Notes: generated from the sequence alone by a model not told the origin. Counted from the stretch's first letter, positions 1 to 10,257 are shown. The stretch: 64,000 nt of DNA from CAKVLS01 sp045651685 (GCA_045651685.1 JAZRSV010000019.1:1-64000), one strand, 5' to 3'. Numbers and translations are program-made.

Positions 1-1157
<1,157 letters not shown>

Positions 1158-1281
1158 TAAAGAGAAGTGAAGTCGACGAAGTTAAACATTAGTTTAACAG
1201 GTATACAGTTTGTTAAAGAATTAGCAAACAGAAAAAATTAATTCTAACAACCCGAACTTAACTATTAAATAATGGAATATT

Positions 1282-1313
1282 AAAAGACCAATCGTAAGAT
1301 TGGTCTTTTTTTT
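1282..1313 (+). terminator. Intrinsic terminator downstream of 16S rRNA
   Basis: A 12-bp stem (AAAAGACCAATC / GATTGGTCTTTT, loop GTAA) followed by an unbroken T run. It ends the rRNA transcript after only about 125 nt of spacer. The 1158-1281 spacer contains no tRNA-like cloverleaf. Confidence 0.9.
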
Positions 1314-1330
1314 GTCTTTTTCAAAAAAAC

Positions 1331-1360
1331 TTGACTTGCTAACTCATGCAGTGCTATACT
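1331..1360 (+). promoter_or_regulatory. Sigma-A promoter for the SHOCT membrane protein
   Basis: TTGACT, 18 bp, TATACT, with an extended -10 TG one base upstream. It sits just after the rRNA terminator and 29 bp before the ATG. Confidence 0.75.
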
Positions 1361-1388
1361 TTTTTTAATAATAAAAGGAGTTTATTAT

Positions 1389-1949
1389 ATGAAAAGATCA
1401 TTAACTTTTGCAATGGCCATTATTGCAACTGTGTTTTTTGCTTTAGATAGTATATTCGAACTAATAGGAGTGGTTCTTTTGATAGACTACTTTGAAGAAG
1501 CTGCCATTTTCTTAATATTAATACTTGCTATTATAATAGCTACATTAGTGTTTAACATTTTGATGATACCTATAGCCAACAAGCCTTGTCTTGTATATGC
1601 AAAAAAGAAAGGTATAATTATAACTGCAATTGTATTTAACTTTTTATCAGCTCTTTTAGCTGTTATTTCGATATTGGCTGTAGGCATATATGCGTTCTCT
1701 GTTATAACTGCAATAATATTAATAGTTGGTGTGTTTGCAGGTGTAATTTATTGTGTTGATTTAGCAAACGAAAAAGACAATGCCGCTCCAATACAAACAA
1801 CCGAATCTCAACCAATAACACAAAGTACAGGTATAACTTTGCAAGCTAGATTAGCAACTTTAGAAAGCATGAAAGCTCAAGGTTTGGTTAGTGAAACAGA
1901 ATATAAAGAAATTAAGAAAATTTATCTTTCAAAAGAAATGGAAAAGTAA
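1389..1949 (+). CDS. Four-span membrane protein with C-terminal SHOCT-like domain
   Basis: 186 aa; ATG preceded by a strong AAAGGAG 8 nt upstream. The first ~125 residues form four hydrophobic segments (about 5-30, 36-62, 72-96, 98-122), giving a small integral membrane protein. After a Thr/Gln-rich linker, the last ~30 residues (LQARLATLESMKAQGLVSET followed by EYKEIKKIYL) match the short SHOCT-type helical pair seen at the ends of many membrane and phospholipase-D-like proteins, probably an oligomerisation module. Single-gene transcription unit between its own promoter and terminator. Function unknown. Confidence 0.8.
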   Translation: MKRSLTFAMAIIATVFFALDSIFELIGVVLLIDYFEEAAIFLILILAIIIATLVFNILMIPIANKPCLVYAKKKGIIITAIVFNFLSALLAVISILAVGIYAFSVITAIILIVGVFAGVIYCVDLANEKDNAAPIQTTESQPITQSTGITLQARLATLESMKAQGLVSETEYKEIKKIYLSKEMEK

Positions 1950-1969
1950 GGCAAAGCCTTACTTTTTTT
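1944..1969 (+). terminator. Terminator of SHOCT membrane gene
   Basis: Stem AAGTAAGGC / GCCTTACTT, loop AAA, seven Ts. The TAA stop codon lies within the left arm. Confidence 0.88.
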
Positions 1970-1988
1970 ATTTTTATATGCTTTTTGA

Positions 1989-2017
1989 TTGTCGAAATTT
2001 GTCGAGTTTTATATAAT
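1989..2017 (+). promoter_or_regulatory. Promoter placing transcription start at the ATG (leaderless)
   Basis: TTGTCG, 17 bp, TATAAT. Exactly 6 nt separate the -10 box from the ATG at 2024, so the first transcribed base should be at or within the start codon. No Shine-Dalgarno is present. Confidence 0.65.
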
Positions 2018-2023
2018 TAACTC

Positions 2024-3250
2024 ATGAAAACAAAACTAATTATGTGGATATCTATTATAGTTTCTGTGGTCACAATTGCAGTTTGTGTGGTTGTGGGTTT
2101 TGTTTTGCCTAAAGAAAAAGATAAGTATTATTTGTACTTTGTACAAGATAAAATTAATTTTGACCTTTATGACGAGTTAGATTTGTCACAAATACAACTA
2201 AATAGCAACATTTTGGATCTTTCGGGCATTGTTTATGCTACTAATGGTGTAGTAAAAATTGTGGATAACAAACTCGTGGCAGACCATGTTGGTAGTGACA
2301 AGTTAACATGTAGTATAACTTTTAAGAACAAAGTATACAAAGATGTTTTGGACTTGCAAGTTAGCTTTGACGATGTGGATAGTGTGTTAAAAGTTTCTTT
2401 AGATGTTGGCAAATATAATGGTGAATATATGATGTATTTGCCAAACAAAAATTATACTCAAAATGATGTTGACAATGTTGCAAATATTAGCATAAACTTT
2501 TTGGACGACAACTTTGTTAGTTCGGCAACATATTATGTTGTAAGCAATCCTAGTAGCGACGATATTTTGTTTAATAACAAGCATGGTTTTGACAATGATA
2601 TAATTGAGATAAATGACAATATTGTTAGAGCTGTTGGTGTAGGCAAAGCAGTATTAAAAGTGCATTTTAACGAGACAAATATTGACTATAATATCAGTAT
2701 AATTGTTAACAAAATTAAGCCAATTGACATGATAGTTAATAGTGGCAATGACATACATTTGAACGGTATTGGTGGTACTTTTGATATAGTAAAACCTCAA
2801 ATAACACCTGCATATGCAACTGTTTTGGACTACACTATAGAGATCGCAGATAGTAGCATAGTAAAGGTAGAAAATGGCGCTTTTGTAGCTCTAAAATCGG
2901 GGTTAACAACAGCAACTTTTGTGTGTGGAGACATAACAAAAACAGTTAATATAATAGTAGATAAAGCAATAACAAGTATTACTGCGACAACCCTTGGATC
3001 ATGGGCAAATAACAGCTGTGTAGTGGTAGAATTTGCACTAAAAAGCAACCAAGAAACAGTGCCTGGAGATATAGGTATTGCCTACATTGTAGGTGGCGAA
3101 CAAGTGCCTAGTGTTGATAGTATTGTTAGCTACGAAATTATGTACAATACGATTGAGTTTGAAGTAGGTGTTTTGACAGATTTTGTTATAAGAATATATT
3201 ATGCAAATGATGCTACAATTTTCTATGATATTGTGGTGCAAGCAGCATAG
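2024..3250 (+). CDS. Exported single-span protein with Ig-like (BIG2-type) repeats
   Basis: 408 aa. A short basic N-terminus and one hydrophobic segment (about 5-29) without a lipobox give a membrane anchor or signal peptide; the rest is a predicted extracellular beta-rich region. Residues ~120-215 and ~216-312 each look like bacterial Ig-like modules; the second ends in a typical 'VENGAFVALKSGLTTATFVC' type strand pair. No LPXTG motif; the C-terminus ends in QAA. No ribosome binding site precedes the ATG, but a -10 box does, so a leaderless mRNA is likely. Probably a cell-surface or adhesion-related protein; partner and ligand unknown. It is the first of three exported proteins in this region. 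Confidence 0.75.
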   Translation: MKTKLIMWISIIVSVVTIAVCVVVGFVLPKEKDKYYLYFVQDKINFDLYDELDLSQIQLNSNILDLSGIVYATNGVVKIVDNKLVADHVGSDKLTCSITFKNKVYKDVLDLQVSFDDVDSVLKVSLDVGKYNGEYMMYLPNKNYTQNDVDNVANISINFLDDNFVSSATYYVVSNPSSDDILFNNKHGFDNDIIEINDNIVRAVGVGKAVLKVHFNETNIDYNISIIVNKIKPIDMIVNSGNDIHLNGIGGTFDIVKPQITPAYATVLDYTIEIADSSIVKVENGAFVALKSGLTTATFVCGDITKTVNIIVDKAITSITATTLGSWANNSCVVVEFALKSNQETVPGDIGIAYIVGGEQVPSVDSIVSYEIMYNTIEFEVGVLTDFVIRIYYANDATIFYDIVVQAA

Positions 3251-3254
3251 TTTT

Positions 3255-3279
3255 GACTGGGTTTTGCCCAGTCTTTTTT
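3255..3279 (+). terminator. Terminator after Ig-like protein
   Basis: GACTGGG / CCCAGTC stem, loop TTTTG, then six Ts. Confidence 0.88.
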
Positions 3280-3324
3280 ATATATTTTTGATATAATTTG
3301 TAGGGGCAGTATTTTGTTATTTGT

Positions 3325-3353
3325 TTGACTTTTATTTTGCCTATATATATAAT
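3325..3353 (+). promoter_or_regulatory. Strong sigma-A promoter of the 1395-aa surface protein
   Basis: TTGACT, 17 bp, TATAAT; transcription should start near 3360. Confidence 0.85.
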
Positions 3354-3375
3354 AAAAATATATAATTGTATCTTA

Positions 3376-3395
3376 TGCGATTTGTAAAAATCGCA
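3376..3395 (+). promoter_or_regulatory. 5' leader hairpin before the 1395-aa surface protein
   Basis: Perfect 8-bp stem TGCGATTT / AAATCGCA with GTAA loop, about 16 nt after the predicted transcription start and 10 nt before the Shine-Dalgarno. No T run, so not a terminator; may protect the mRNA 5' end. Confidence 0.55.
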
Positions 3396-3416
3396 CATAC
3401 TATTTTAGGAGCAAAT

Positions 3417-6400
3417 ATGTTTAAGAGATTTCTAAAAATTTTTGGTCTTGCCCTAGGCGGCGTAGTTGTCGGTATCGCTTTGATTGTCGGCATTGCGTTT
3501 TTAGCAGGTGCTTTTAACGAAAAGATTGTAGAACCAACAGATATCGCTTTTGTACAGGTCGAAGAGATGACTTCTACTGCGATAGACTTGCGTGTCACTA
3601 CAACTACCGAAGATGTCAACCGTACAAAGTTAACTTTGCAAGCAGAGCCAGCAGGCATTGTAAAATTGCCAGCAGTTGCTAACATCGGCGAAGACTTTAT
3701 CGTTTGGCCAGAAAAAGATGCCGAAGGCAACAACATTGGTGGTCAAGTAACTATCACAGCAAGCTACAATGGTACATTGTATACTTCTTGCGTACTTAAT
3801 ATTGATGTGCCTGTAAAGAGTCTTACCGTAGATACCGAATATGCATCTTTGTCAAAAGGTGATAGCATTTCGTTTAATGCTATAGTATATCCAGAAAGAG
3901 CTTTGCGTCCTGGCAAACTAGATCAAGGTTATAGTTCTTTTGATAGAGAAAAAACCATTTATTATGTTTTGTATGACGAATATGGCCAACTAATGGATAC
4001 TTCTTATGCATACTTTGCTGATGGTCCTAATAAATTGGGAAACATGGTAGCAACTACTAGAGATCCAAATGATCCAACTAGACCGGTTGTGACCCCAAGT
4101 ACAGTTATAAGAACCGAAAAAGAATGCAACTTCTATCTAAAAGCATATATGCACAATACTTTTAGCCAAGAAGATAAATACAAAAATATCGAACTAGCTA
4201 ATATGCCATTTAACAAAATGTTGGGTGGTGTATCTAGTACAAATGATACAAAAGGTCAACTTATTGTTGTTGCAGATGTTTATATCGACAGCATGACAGC
4301 AACATATGACCCTATCAATACATACTGGTTTGAACAATACAAACTTGTAGCTCGTAAAGATGGCAAGGCAGTTAATGGTTTTGATATGGATATCAAACTA
4401 TTGCCAAAAGAGTCTACATCTGGTTATGACTATACAAGTCTAGACTATATGATAGACAATATCCAACTAGAGTGGGTATCTGGTGCAGAAGTTTCTGTAG
4501 TAAAAGATGCCGAACACTTTAAGGGTACAGATCCTTCTACATGGACATGGACAATTGTACCTACAGTATATTCTGACCAAGACACAACAGCTATGCTAAA
4601 AGCAAGTATAACATATCGCACACCAGATGGTGGCACAACAGCTACATCAGAGTGGAACTTTACTGTAAATATGCTTACTCGTCCAGTTAATAGCATTGTT
4701 GTAGATTATTACGGTCAAAACCAAATCGAACTAAACTCTGATTTGGATACCGAAAACTTTGTAGAATTGCAAAAAGATATGAAGACAACCATTACTAATG
4801 GTTTTACTAACAATACTTACAAGTACTTCAATATCATACCTGGCGCAGGTCAACCATATTCTACATTTAGTTTGTTAAAATTCTACCTACCAGAAACAAC
4901 TTCTACAAAACCTACAAAAAATGGTATGTTGTATAAGTTTACTTTCGAAATCGAATTGCAAAGTTCAGAACAAACCTTTACAATCAACTTTACTGATGAT
5001 GGTTCTTTGCAAGGATCTGTACTAAATTATTATGCTTGGACCGGTAGCGACTTTGCATCAGAGCCAGTACAAAGTGGTACAACCTTGACAGCTGGTAGAT
5101 ACAGAGTAGAAGGTATTTATACCAAAAACGATACTAGACCAGCTGGCGTTCAATTTACCAATGGTTCTGGTTCTAAAGAATATGAAGTTAAAAACTTAAA
5201 ATACTACGAACAAGACGGCGATTCGTTTAGCATTTATCCATATGCAAAAATCGAAGGCGTAAGAGTTTATACCGAGTTTAATTCAGACACATTAGAGATT
5301 ACTTCTAACTTGGCAAAAATCATGGTTGACGGTTATGGTTCTTTTGACCTAGGCGTTGCAGTTATGGTGACTACACAAGAAGGTACACCTGTTGTTGACG
5401 AAAATGGCGACTTTGTTATGTATTCTCGTGGTGTAGCAAAAGTAAAAGTTACTAACAGTGTAAAAGAAGTTAATGTTTCTATATCTGACAAGACTGGTGG
5501 TACAACTGGTATAGCTGGTGCATTTGAAACTAACGACCTAAAAGTTGACGAAAACGGTCAATATTATATTCAAATTCGCCCAACAGGCACTGGTGATGAT
5601 CTAGTAGTTAATACAGAAGTATTAAGACAAGCTTATGAGTCAGGAGCCCTAAAGGCAATAATTAATGTAGTTAATCAACAATATGTTGACGAATTGGGAC
5701 TTGTTATTAACAAAGATTCTATCATCGTAGGCGCTATCGAAGAAGACATCGTTAGCGGCAGCCTTGTTGGATACAAATTGTTAATAGATATCAGCAATGT
5801 ATATACAATAGAATTAGAAGATGGTTCTAGAACAAAACTAGAATTTGACTTAGTAATTTCTGTTGAAGAAAGTTCTTTCGAATCTACACATCGCTTTACT
5901 GTAGTAGACAATGTTATAACAAAAGCTACTATCAAAATGTCAGAAACTGACACAACAAAACAAAAGAACTTGTATGCAGTAGGCATTACAGCTAGTGGTG
6001 TGACTTGGCACTCTGTAAAACAAGGTTCTACTCAAATCAATCCTGGCGATATGACATTTGTATTTACTGGTTTTAATGACAAAGTTATTAACGAAACACC
6101 TACTATTAACTTTGCTTCAAAAACAACTGGTTTTAACTTGTCTGGTTTAGTTTATATCGATCCAACTGAGAAAAAACTTGTAGTAAACAATGTACCATAC
6201 TATGCAAATGGTGGTGCAGTGGTTGAAATTACACTACTATACAGTGGTGACACATCTATCAATAGCAGATATATAAGTGTTAACGGTACTTGCACCCTAA
6301 CAACTTACGAAGATGCTATGGATGTTTATACACTTAACATTTATGGTTTTAACATAGAGTACGAACCAAACTCTATGGCAGAAACAGCCGGCGAAGCTGG

Positions 6401-7604
6401 TGCAGAAGTAAACCTATTGTCAAATGCGACTTACAACATAAGAAGTGGTAAAGGTGATACTTCAAGAATAACTTCTATTAGCTTAACTAGCCTTATTACA
6501 TTCCAATATACAGAGTCTACAAACTTTGTATTAGATGGAACAACGCTAAAAGTTAAAAACAGCTTGGTAGCAAGAGAAACAGTAAGCGTTGCATTGTATA
6601 TCGGTGCAAACTTAATGAAATCTCACAGTGTGACATTTAAGTCTCCATACCAAGTGACAGTGACAACTAATAAGATAAAAGCTCCTGCAACAGCAATAGA
6701 CTTAAGAAGTCACTTGTCAGTTGCTGGTGGATCTGCAGGTAGAACATTTGTATTTACATTTGTAGATGCCGAACTTGAAACTGGTGATCGCATCTCTGAC
6801 TTTGTATCAATCGCTGATGGTAGAATTACTATTAAGCATGTACCTATTGACTTTGACATTGAGATTTGCGTAGAAATCTTTGACCCAACATCAAAAGGTG
6901 TTTATACAGGCAATATGTTGCGTGTTATTAACCAATACAATAGTGAGGATCGTACCGAAGAAGAAAAAGCTGTTGTATATGTTAAGATAGGTGAAGACAA
7001 TGAGATAGTCGCTGGTAGCGTCAATGCGGCAGATATCGACTTGCAATCTAACCTAACTTCAGGCAAGACTGTGACAAATGTTGAGGTAAGCTTTAATACA
7101 GAAGCTCAAGCATTTATGAGAGCTGTTGATCCTAATGTTCAAAAACCAAATCGTAGTGTAAGAGCATTGCACATTGGTCAAGATACAGAGATTGTTGTTT
7201 ATGTAAAAATTTACTTCCAAGATGCAGGTTATACAATAATTAATGTTCCAGCTACAGTATTAAGAAACTTCTTTATAACCTTCTCTAATCCAAACATTGC
7301 TTATGGTACATCAGGACAACAATTAAATGACTTCTCTAACTTTAATATTGTTGACCTAGATGGCAACGATTTGACTGAGACTGGCATTCAATTGCAAGAC
7401 TTCTCTTACTCACTAAATACAGAAGCAAGACAATACTTAACTATTGATACAACATATGAAGAAGTAGTATTAAAAGTAATAAGAGATGTTTCTGAGCCAA
7501 AAGCTCTAACCGTAACAATTTCTTACAATGTTATGGAAGGTTCACTTGTAGCGTACACAATTAACTTCGAAGTACCTATCTCTGTTAACCCAGCTGCGGC
7601 ATAA
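3417..7604 (+). CDS. Large repetitive exported surface protein, Ig-like repeats
   Basis: 1395 aa from the ATG at 3417, chosen because TAGGAG lies 5 nt upstream; an in-frame TTG at 3366 overlaps the leader hairpin and is unlikely. Residues ~1-35 (MFKRFLKIFGLALGG then a long hydrophobic stretch) form one membrane span; everything after is a Thr/Val/Asn-rich beta-strand protein with repeated immunoglobulin-like units such as 'VKSLTVDTEYASLSKGDSIS'. No LPXTG or S-layer motif; the C-terminus is NPAAA. Well-expressed look: strong promoter, leader hairpin, good Shine-Dalgarno, and more C-ending codons than neighbours. Likely a major cell-surface protein held by its N-terminal span; ligand and exact fold unknown. 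Confidence 0.8.
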   Translation: MFKRFLKIFGLALGGVVVGIALIVGIAFLAGAFNEKIVEPTDIAFVQVEEMTSTAIDLRVTTTTEDVNRTKLTLQAEPAGIVKLPAVANIGEDFIVWPEKDAEGNNIGGQVTITASYNGTLYTSCVLNIDVPVKSLTVDTEYASLSKGDSISFNAIVYPERALRPGKLDQGYSSFDREKTIYYVLYDEYGQLMDTSYAYFADGPNKLGNMVATTRDPNDPTRPVVTPSTVIRTEKECNFYLKAYMHNTFSQEDKYKNIELANMPFNKMLGGVSSTNDTKGQLIVVADVYIDSMTATYDPINTYWFEQYKLVARKDGKAVNGFDMDIKLLPKESTSGYDYTSLDYMIDNIQLEWVSGAEVSVVKDAEHFKGTDPSTWTWTIVPTVYSDQDTTAMLKASITYRTPDGGTTATSEWNFTVNMLTRPVNSIVVDYYGQNQIELNSDLDTENFVELQKDMKTTITNGFTNNTYKYFNIIPGAGQPYSTFSLLKFYLPETTSTKPTKNGMLYKFTFEIELQSSEQTFTINFTDDGSLQGSVLNYYAWTGSDFASEPVQSGTTLTAGRYRVEGIYTKNDTRPAGVQFTNGSGSKEYEVKNLKYYEQDGDSFSIYPYAKIEGVRVYTEFNSDTLEITSNLAKIMVDGYGSFDLGVAVMVTTQEGTPVVDENGDFVMYSRGVAKVKVTNSVKEVNVSISDKTGGTTGIAGAFETNDLKVDENGQYYIQIRPTGTGDDLVVNTEVLRQAYESGALKAIINVVNQQYVDELGLVINKDSIIVGAIEEDIVSGSLVGYKLLIDISNVYTIELEDGSRTKLEFDLVISVEESSFESTHRFTVVDNVITKATIKMSETDTTKQKNLYAVGITASGVTWHSVKQGSTQINPGDMTFVFTGFNDKVINETPTINFASKTTGFNLSGLVYIDPTEKKLVVNNVPYYANGGAVVEITLLYSGDTSINSRYISVNGTCTLTTYEDAMDVYTLNIYGFNIEYEPNSMAETAGEAGAEVNLLSNATYNIRSGKGDTSRITSISLTSLITFQYTESTNFVLDGTTLKVKNSLVARETVSVALYIGANLMKSHSVTFKSPYQVTVTTNKIKAPATAIDLRSHLSVAGGSAGRTFVFTFVDAELETGDRISDFVSIADGRITIKHVPIDFDIEICVEIFDPTSKGVYTGNMLRVINQYNSEDRTEEEKAVVYVKIGEDNEIVAGSVNAADIDLQSNLTSGKTVTNVEVSFNTEAQAFMRAVDPNVQKPNRSVRALHIGQDTEIVVYVKIYFQDAGYTIINVPATVLRNFFITFSNPNIAYGTSGQQLNDFSNFNIVDLDGNDLTETGIQLQDFSYSLNTEARQYLTIDTTYEEVVLKVIRDVSEPKALTVTISYNVMEGSLVAYTINFEVPISVNPAAA

Positions 7605-7613
7605 CATGATAAT

Positions 7614-7645
7614 AAAAAGAACTCTAAAAATTAGAGTTCTTTTTT
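7614..7645 (+). terminator. Terminator of the 1395-aa surface protein
   Basis: AAAAAGAACTCTAA / TTAGAGTTCTTTTT stem with AAA loop and T run. Confidence 0.9.
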
Positions 7646-7697
7646 GTTGTCATAATCACTTTTTGGCACTAATGACAAAAAAAACTTTATAATTTAG

Positions 7698-7726
7698 TTG
7701 GTATTATTATCAAAAACCTATATAAT
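7698..7726 (+). promoter_or_regulatory. Promoter with palindrome over the -10 box
   Basis: TTGGTA, 17 bp, TATAAT. The -10 lies in the centre of a 17-bp palindrome (7716-7732, arms ACCTATA and TATAGGT, TAA centre), which could be an operator. A 5-bp hairpin (GTAGT / ACTAC, 7750-7765) follows in the leader. Confidence 0.6.
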
Positions 7727-7793
7727 ATAGGTATTAATAGACATTATTGGTAGTTGTGTGACTACTTAATAAACTTTAAGGAGATATATAGCT

Positions 7794-8741
7794 GTGGGTA
7801 TTTTTGAAAACGAAACCTATTATGATAAAGAAGCGTATGGCGATTTAGAATTTTCTTATCAAAGAGATGTTTTTCTAAAAATTCGTACTTGGGTTGCAAG
7901 TGTGCCACTTGAGGTTAGATACAACAATGCTTTGTATCGCAAAACTATACTAAAGCGTATTGAGCAAATTGCTGGCTATGCATGTTCTGGTCACATACCT
8001 GCACAAGACTATATGGGATATATATACAAAAGAGGTTTTAGTACATTCTTCCCAGTTAACTATCGTAGAGGTCTAGAGTGGAATATTATTGCTGCGCGCA
8101 ATGGTAGCAAATTAGCTCCTCAAAAAATGAAGATATTTCTTAACCCTGCAATAGACATGATTGTTTTGAGTCCAAAGTGGGCACAAATTATCAAATACAA
8201 CGATCTAAACCGTAGCAATTATTTTTGGTTCTTGAGTCAATATGTGTGCGATATATTATATTCTGATATGAAACTAAACGCTCAAGAAATGGCAAAGTTG
8301 CCATTGATCGAAGACGACTCTAACGAGAGCAGAACCGTTATATCATTAGACAAGTTGAGAGATGACAGTGTAAAAAAGGCAATAAAAGTTCTTACAGATC
8401 AATTGCCAGATGATATGCCAGAACCAACTTATACCGGCAAAGTGGGCGAAGACCTATTCGAAGACGAAGAAGAAGATGGTTATGCAGATGTTGACGCTTC
8501 TCAAATCGAAGATGTAGAGCAAGCAAGATATACTCGTTCTTATAGCGAAAGCGAATTTGACGAAAATGGTTATTATAAAGGTCGTGATGATGACGAAGCT
8601 TACGAAAACCGTATCAATAGCAATATGAGACCAGATGATTATAAAGACGAAATTAGCAAAAACATCACCGGCGAAAGTCAAGCTTCTTATGCAAATGATC
8701 AATATGATCTAGACGAAGACGATGACGATTATGGTGCATAA
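7794..8741 (+). CDS. Unknown soluble protein, Sel1-like segment and acidic tail
   Basis: 315 aa with a GTG start 10 nt after AAGGAG. The N-terminal ~190 residues look globular and helical; around residues 60-115 the pattern A..G..AQ..MG.IY..G....W...AA.NG resembles one degenerate Sel1-type repeat. From about residue 200 the chain is highly acidic and Tyr-rich, probably disordered. No signal peptide or membrane span. Not recognised as a named family. It lies between two exported surface proteins as a single-gene unit with its own promoter and terminator, so a role linked to the envelope is only a guess from position. Confidence 0.65.
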   Translation: MGIFENETYYDKEAYGDLEFSYQRDVFLKIRTWVASVPLEVRYNNALYRKTILKRIEQIAGYACSGHIPAQDYMGYIYKRGFSTFFPVNYRRGLEWNIIAARNGSKLAPQKMKIFLNPAIDMIVLSPKWAQIIKYNDLNRSNYFWFLSQYVCDILYSDMKLNAQEMAKLPLIEDDSNESRTVISLDKLRDDSVKKAIKVLTDQLPDDMPEPTYTGKVGEDLFEDEEEDGYADVDASQIEDVEQARYTRSYSESEFDENGYYKGRDDDEAYENRINSNMRPDDYKDEISKNITGESQASYANDQYDLDEDDDDYGA

Positions 8742-8743
8742 CA

Positions 8744-8771
8744 AAAAAACTAGCATTTAGCTAGTTTTTTT
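8744..8771 (+). terminator. Terminator after the acidic-tail protein
   Basis: AAAAAACTAGC / GCTAGTTTTTT stem, loop ATTTA, T run. Confidence 0.88.
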
Positions 8772-8847
8772 ATTTATACAAAATTTATTTATAAAAGTAT
8801 AAATATACATTTTTATGAATATTTTTTCAAAAAGTTGTTATAAATCT

Positions 8848-8876
8848 TTGACATAAAATTTTTGGTGTATTATAAT
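8848..8876 (+). promoter_or_regulatory. Consensus sigma-A promoter of the 417-aa unknown gene
   Basis: TTGACA, 17 bp, TATAAT: a full consensus match. Start of transcription expected near 8883. Confidence 0.88.
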
Positions 8877-8888
8877 TTGCTTGTCACT

Positions 8889-8923
8889 CTCACAAAAAAT
8901 AGGAAAATGTGCCTATTTGTGAG
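8889..8923 (+). promoter_or_regulatory. 5' leader hairpin, two-tier
   Basis: Outer stem CTCACA / TGTGAG, an AAA bulge on the left, inner stem AATAGG / CCTATT, loop AAAATGTG. It begins only ~6 nt after the predicted transcript start and is followed by As, not Ts, so it is not a terminator. Candidate mRNA stabiliser or control element. Confidence 0.55.
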
Positions 8924-8960
8924 AAAAAAAACAATTTACATAAGGACCAAAAGATAAAAA

Positions 8961-10214
8961 ATGTTTCAAACAGCGCACTTAAGCAATTTTTGGAAGGTTA
9001 AAGATGTTTGCCAAGGCATTTGTTCAGAACTAAACTTTTTAACCGATGAAGAACAAGATATAGACAATTCACAAAAGCAACTTTTGCAAGATGATTATAA
9101 CCAAGTAAAAGACATGATCGATCAAATTACTGCTACTGGTTATTTTAACAAGAGCAAAGAAGTTAACGAGCAAAATGTTGTGACTTTAGTAAATAAAATA
9201 ATGGGTGTTGAAAAGAAAAACGCTAGCGTGACTGCTAATATTTGGCACAAGCAATTGTCAAATGTTAATAAGTTTAACGCAGAAAGTTTTAAGCTATGTG
9301 TAAGACCCTTTTTTAACCTTGCAGATTTGGATGTTATAGAAAGTGCGTATAATAGCCAAAATGCGTTTGTGACAGCACATCTTATTAGCAATAGCAATAT
9401 CGTTCTAAAAAACCCTATGCAAGAGTTTAGCGATAGTGTACAATCTTTACCTTTTGGTTTTGTATATGATGTCAATGCAAACAATTTTATTGCAGCATGT
9501 GACCAAACAAGCTTGGTTAATATTAAGTCTAGTACAGAGATTACTGACAAAGACTTTGTCCCAACAGCAAACAAACAAGACAAATTTATATTTGTTAATG
9601 GTTATGCAACCAGATTAAAAACTCCAGCTCAAATTATCAAAAAATATTCTAATGACCGTTTTACTAGCAATGACAATGTTGTTATTCTTGATGGTGACAA
9701 CGCAACTCCAGTAGCATTGTTCTATTATGGTTATGGCCTTGCAAACACCAATGTGGTTGCAAACAAATTAGCTCAACTAGCACAAAAACTAAATTTGCCA
9801 CTTATCGAAATTAATCTAAACACTTTTTATAGTCAAAATGGCAAGTTTATCATGTCAAACAGCTTGGCAAGAACCTGCTTTAACAGCTTTGTTGACAACT
9901 TTAACCAAAGTCTTGTTGACTACTGTGGAGTAGACTGCCTAAAATTATCAAAAAAATTAGTTGGTTTTAACACCAACTTAAGATACAACTTTGTTTATAA
10001 GTTTATGTTTGCTTTACAAAAGCACTTTGTTCAAAATATTAACTTGACCGAAGCCGAATCAAAAGATTTTGTCACAAAAGCTATAGCAAAATCTATCGCA
10101 AAAAAGAACTTGTTAACAAAAGAAAGAGAGGAGCAAAACGGTGCACCACTTATGTACCCAAGCGAAAGTACATTTGTACCTGTTCCAAAAGAATTTTTAA
10201 GCGAAAACAAATAA
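8961..10214 (+). CDS. Unknown 417-aa soluble protein
   Basis: ATG start; the only Shine-Dalgarno-like run, AAGGA, lies 13-14 nt upstream, which is rather far. No signal peptide or membrane span. The N-terminal ~110 residues are charged and helical; the middle is mixed alpha/beta with strands such as DKFIFVNGYATRL and NVVILDG; the C-terminal third is basic and ends in a Pro-rich stretch. Family not recognised. Driven by the best promoter in this region and closed by its own terminator, so it is likely abundant. Located between the 1395-aa and GLUG-repeat surface proteins. Confidence 0.65.
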   Translation: MFQTAHLSNFWKVKDVCQGICSELNFLTDEEQDIDNSQKQLLQDDYNQVKDMIDQITATGYFNKSKEVNEQNVVTLVNKIMGVEKKNASVTANIWHKQLSNVNKFNAESFKLCVRPFFNLADLDVIESAYNSQNAFVTAHLISNSNIVLKNPMQEFSDSVQSLPFGFVYDVNANNFIAACDQTSLVNIKSSTEITDKDFVPTANKQDKFIFVNGYATRLKTPAQIIKKYSNDRFTSNDNVVILDGDNATPVALFYYGYGLANTNVVANKLAQLAQKLNLPLIEINLNTFYSQNGKFIMSNSLARTCFNSFVDNFNQSLVDYCGVDCLKLSKKLVGFNTNLRYNFVYKFMFALQKHFVQNINLTEAESKDFVTKAIAKSIAKKNLLTKEREEQNGAPLMYPSESTFVPVPKEFLSENK

Positions 10215-10226
10215 ACATACTTTATT

Positions 10227-10257
10227 AAAAAACAGCAGAAAACTTCTGCTGTTTTTT
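10227..10257 (+). terminator. Terminator after the 417-aa unknown gene
   Basis: 14-bp stem AAAAAACAGCAGAA / TTCTGCTGTTTTTT with a 3-nt loop. Confidence 0.9.
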
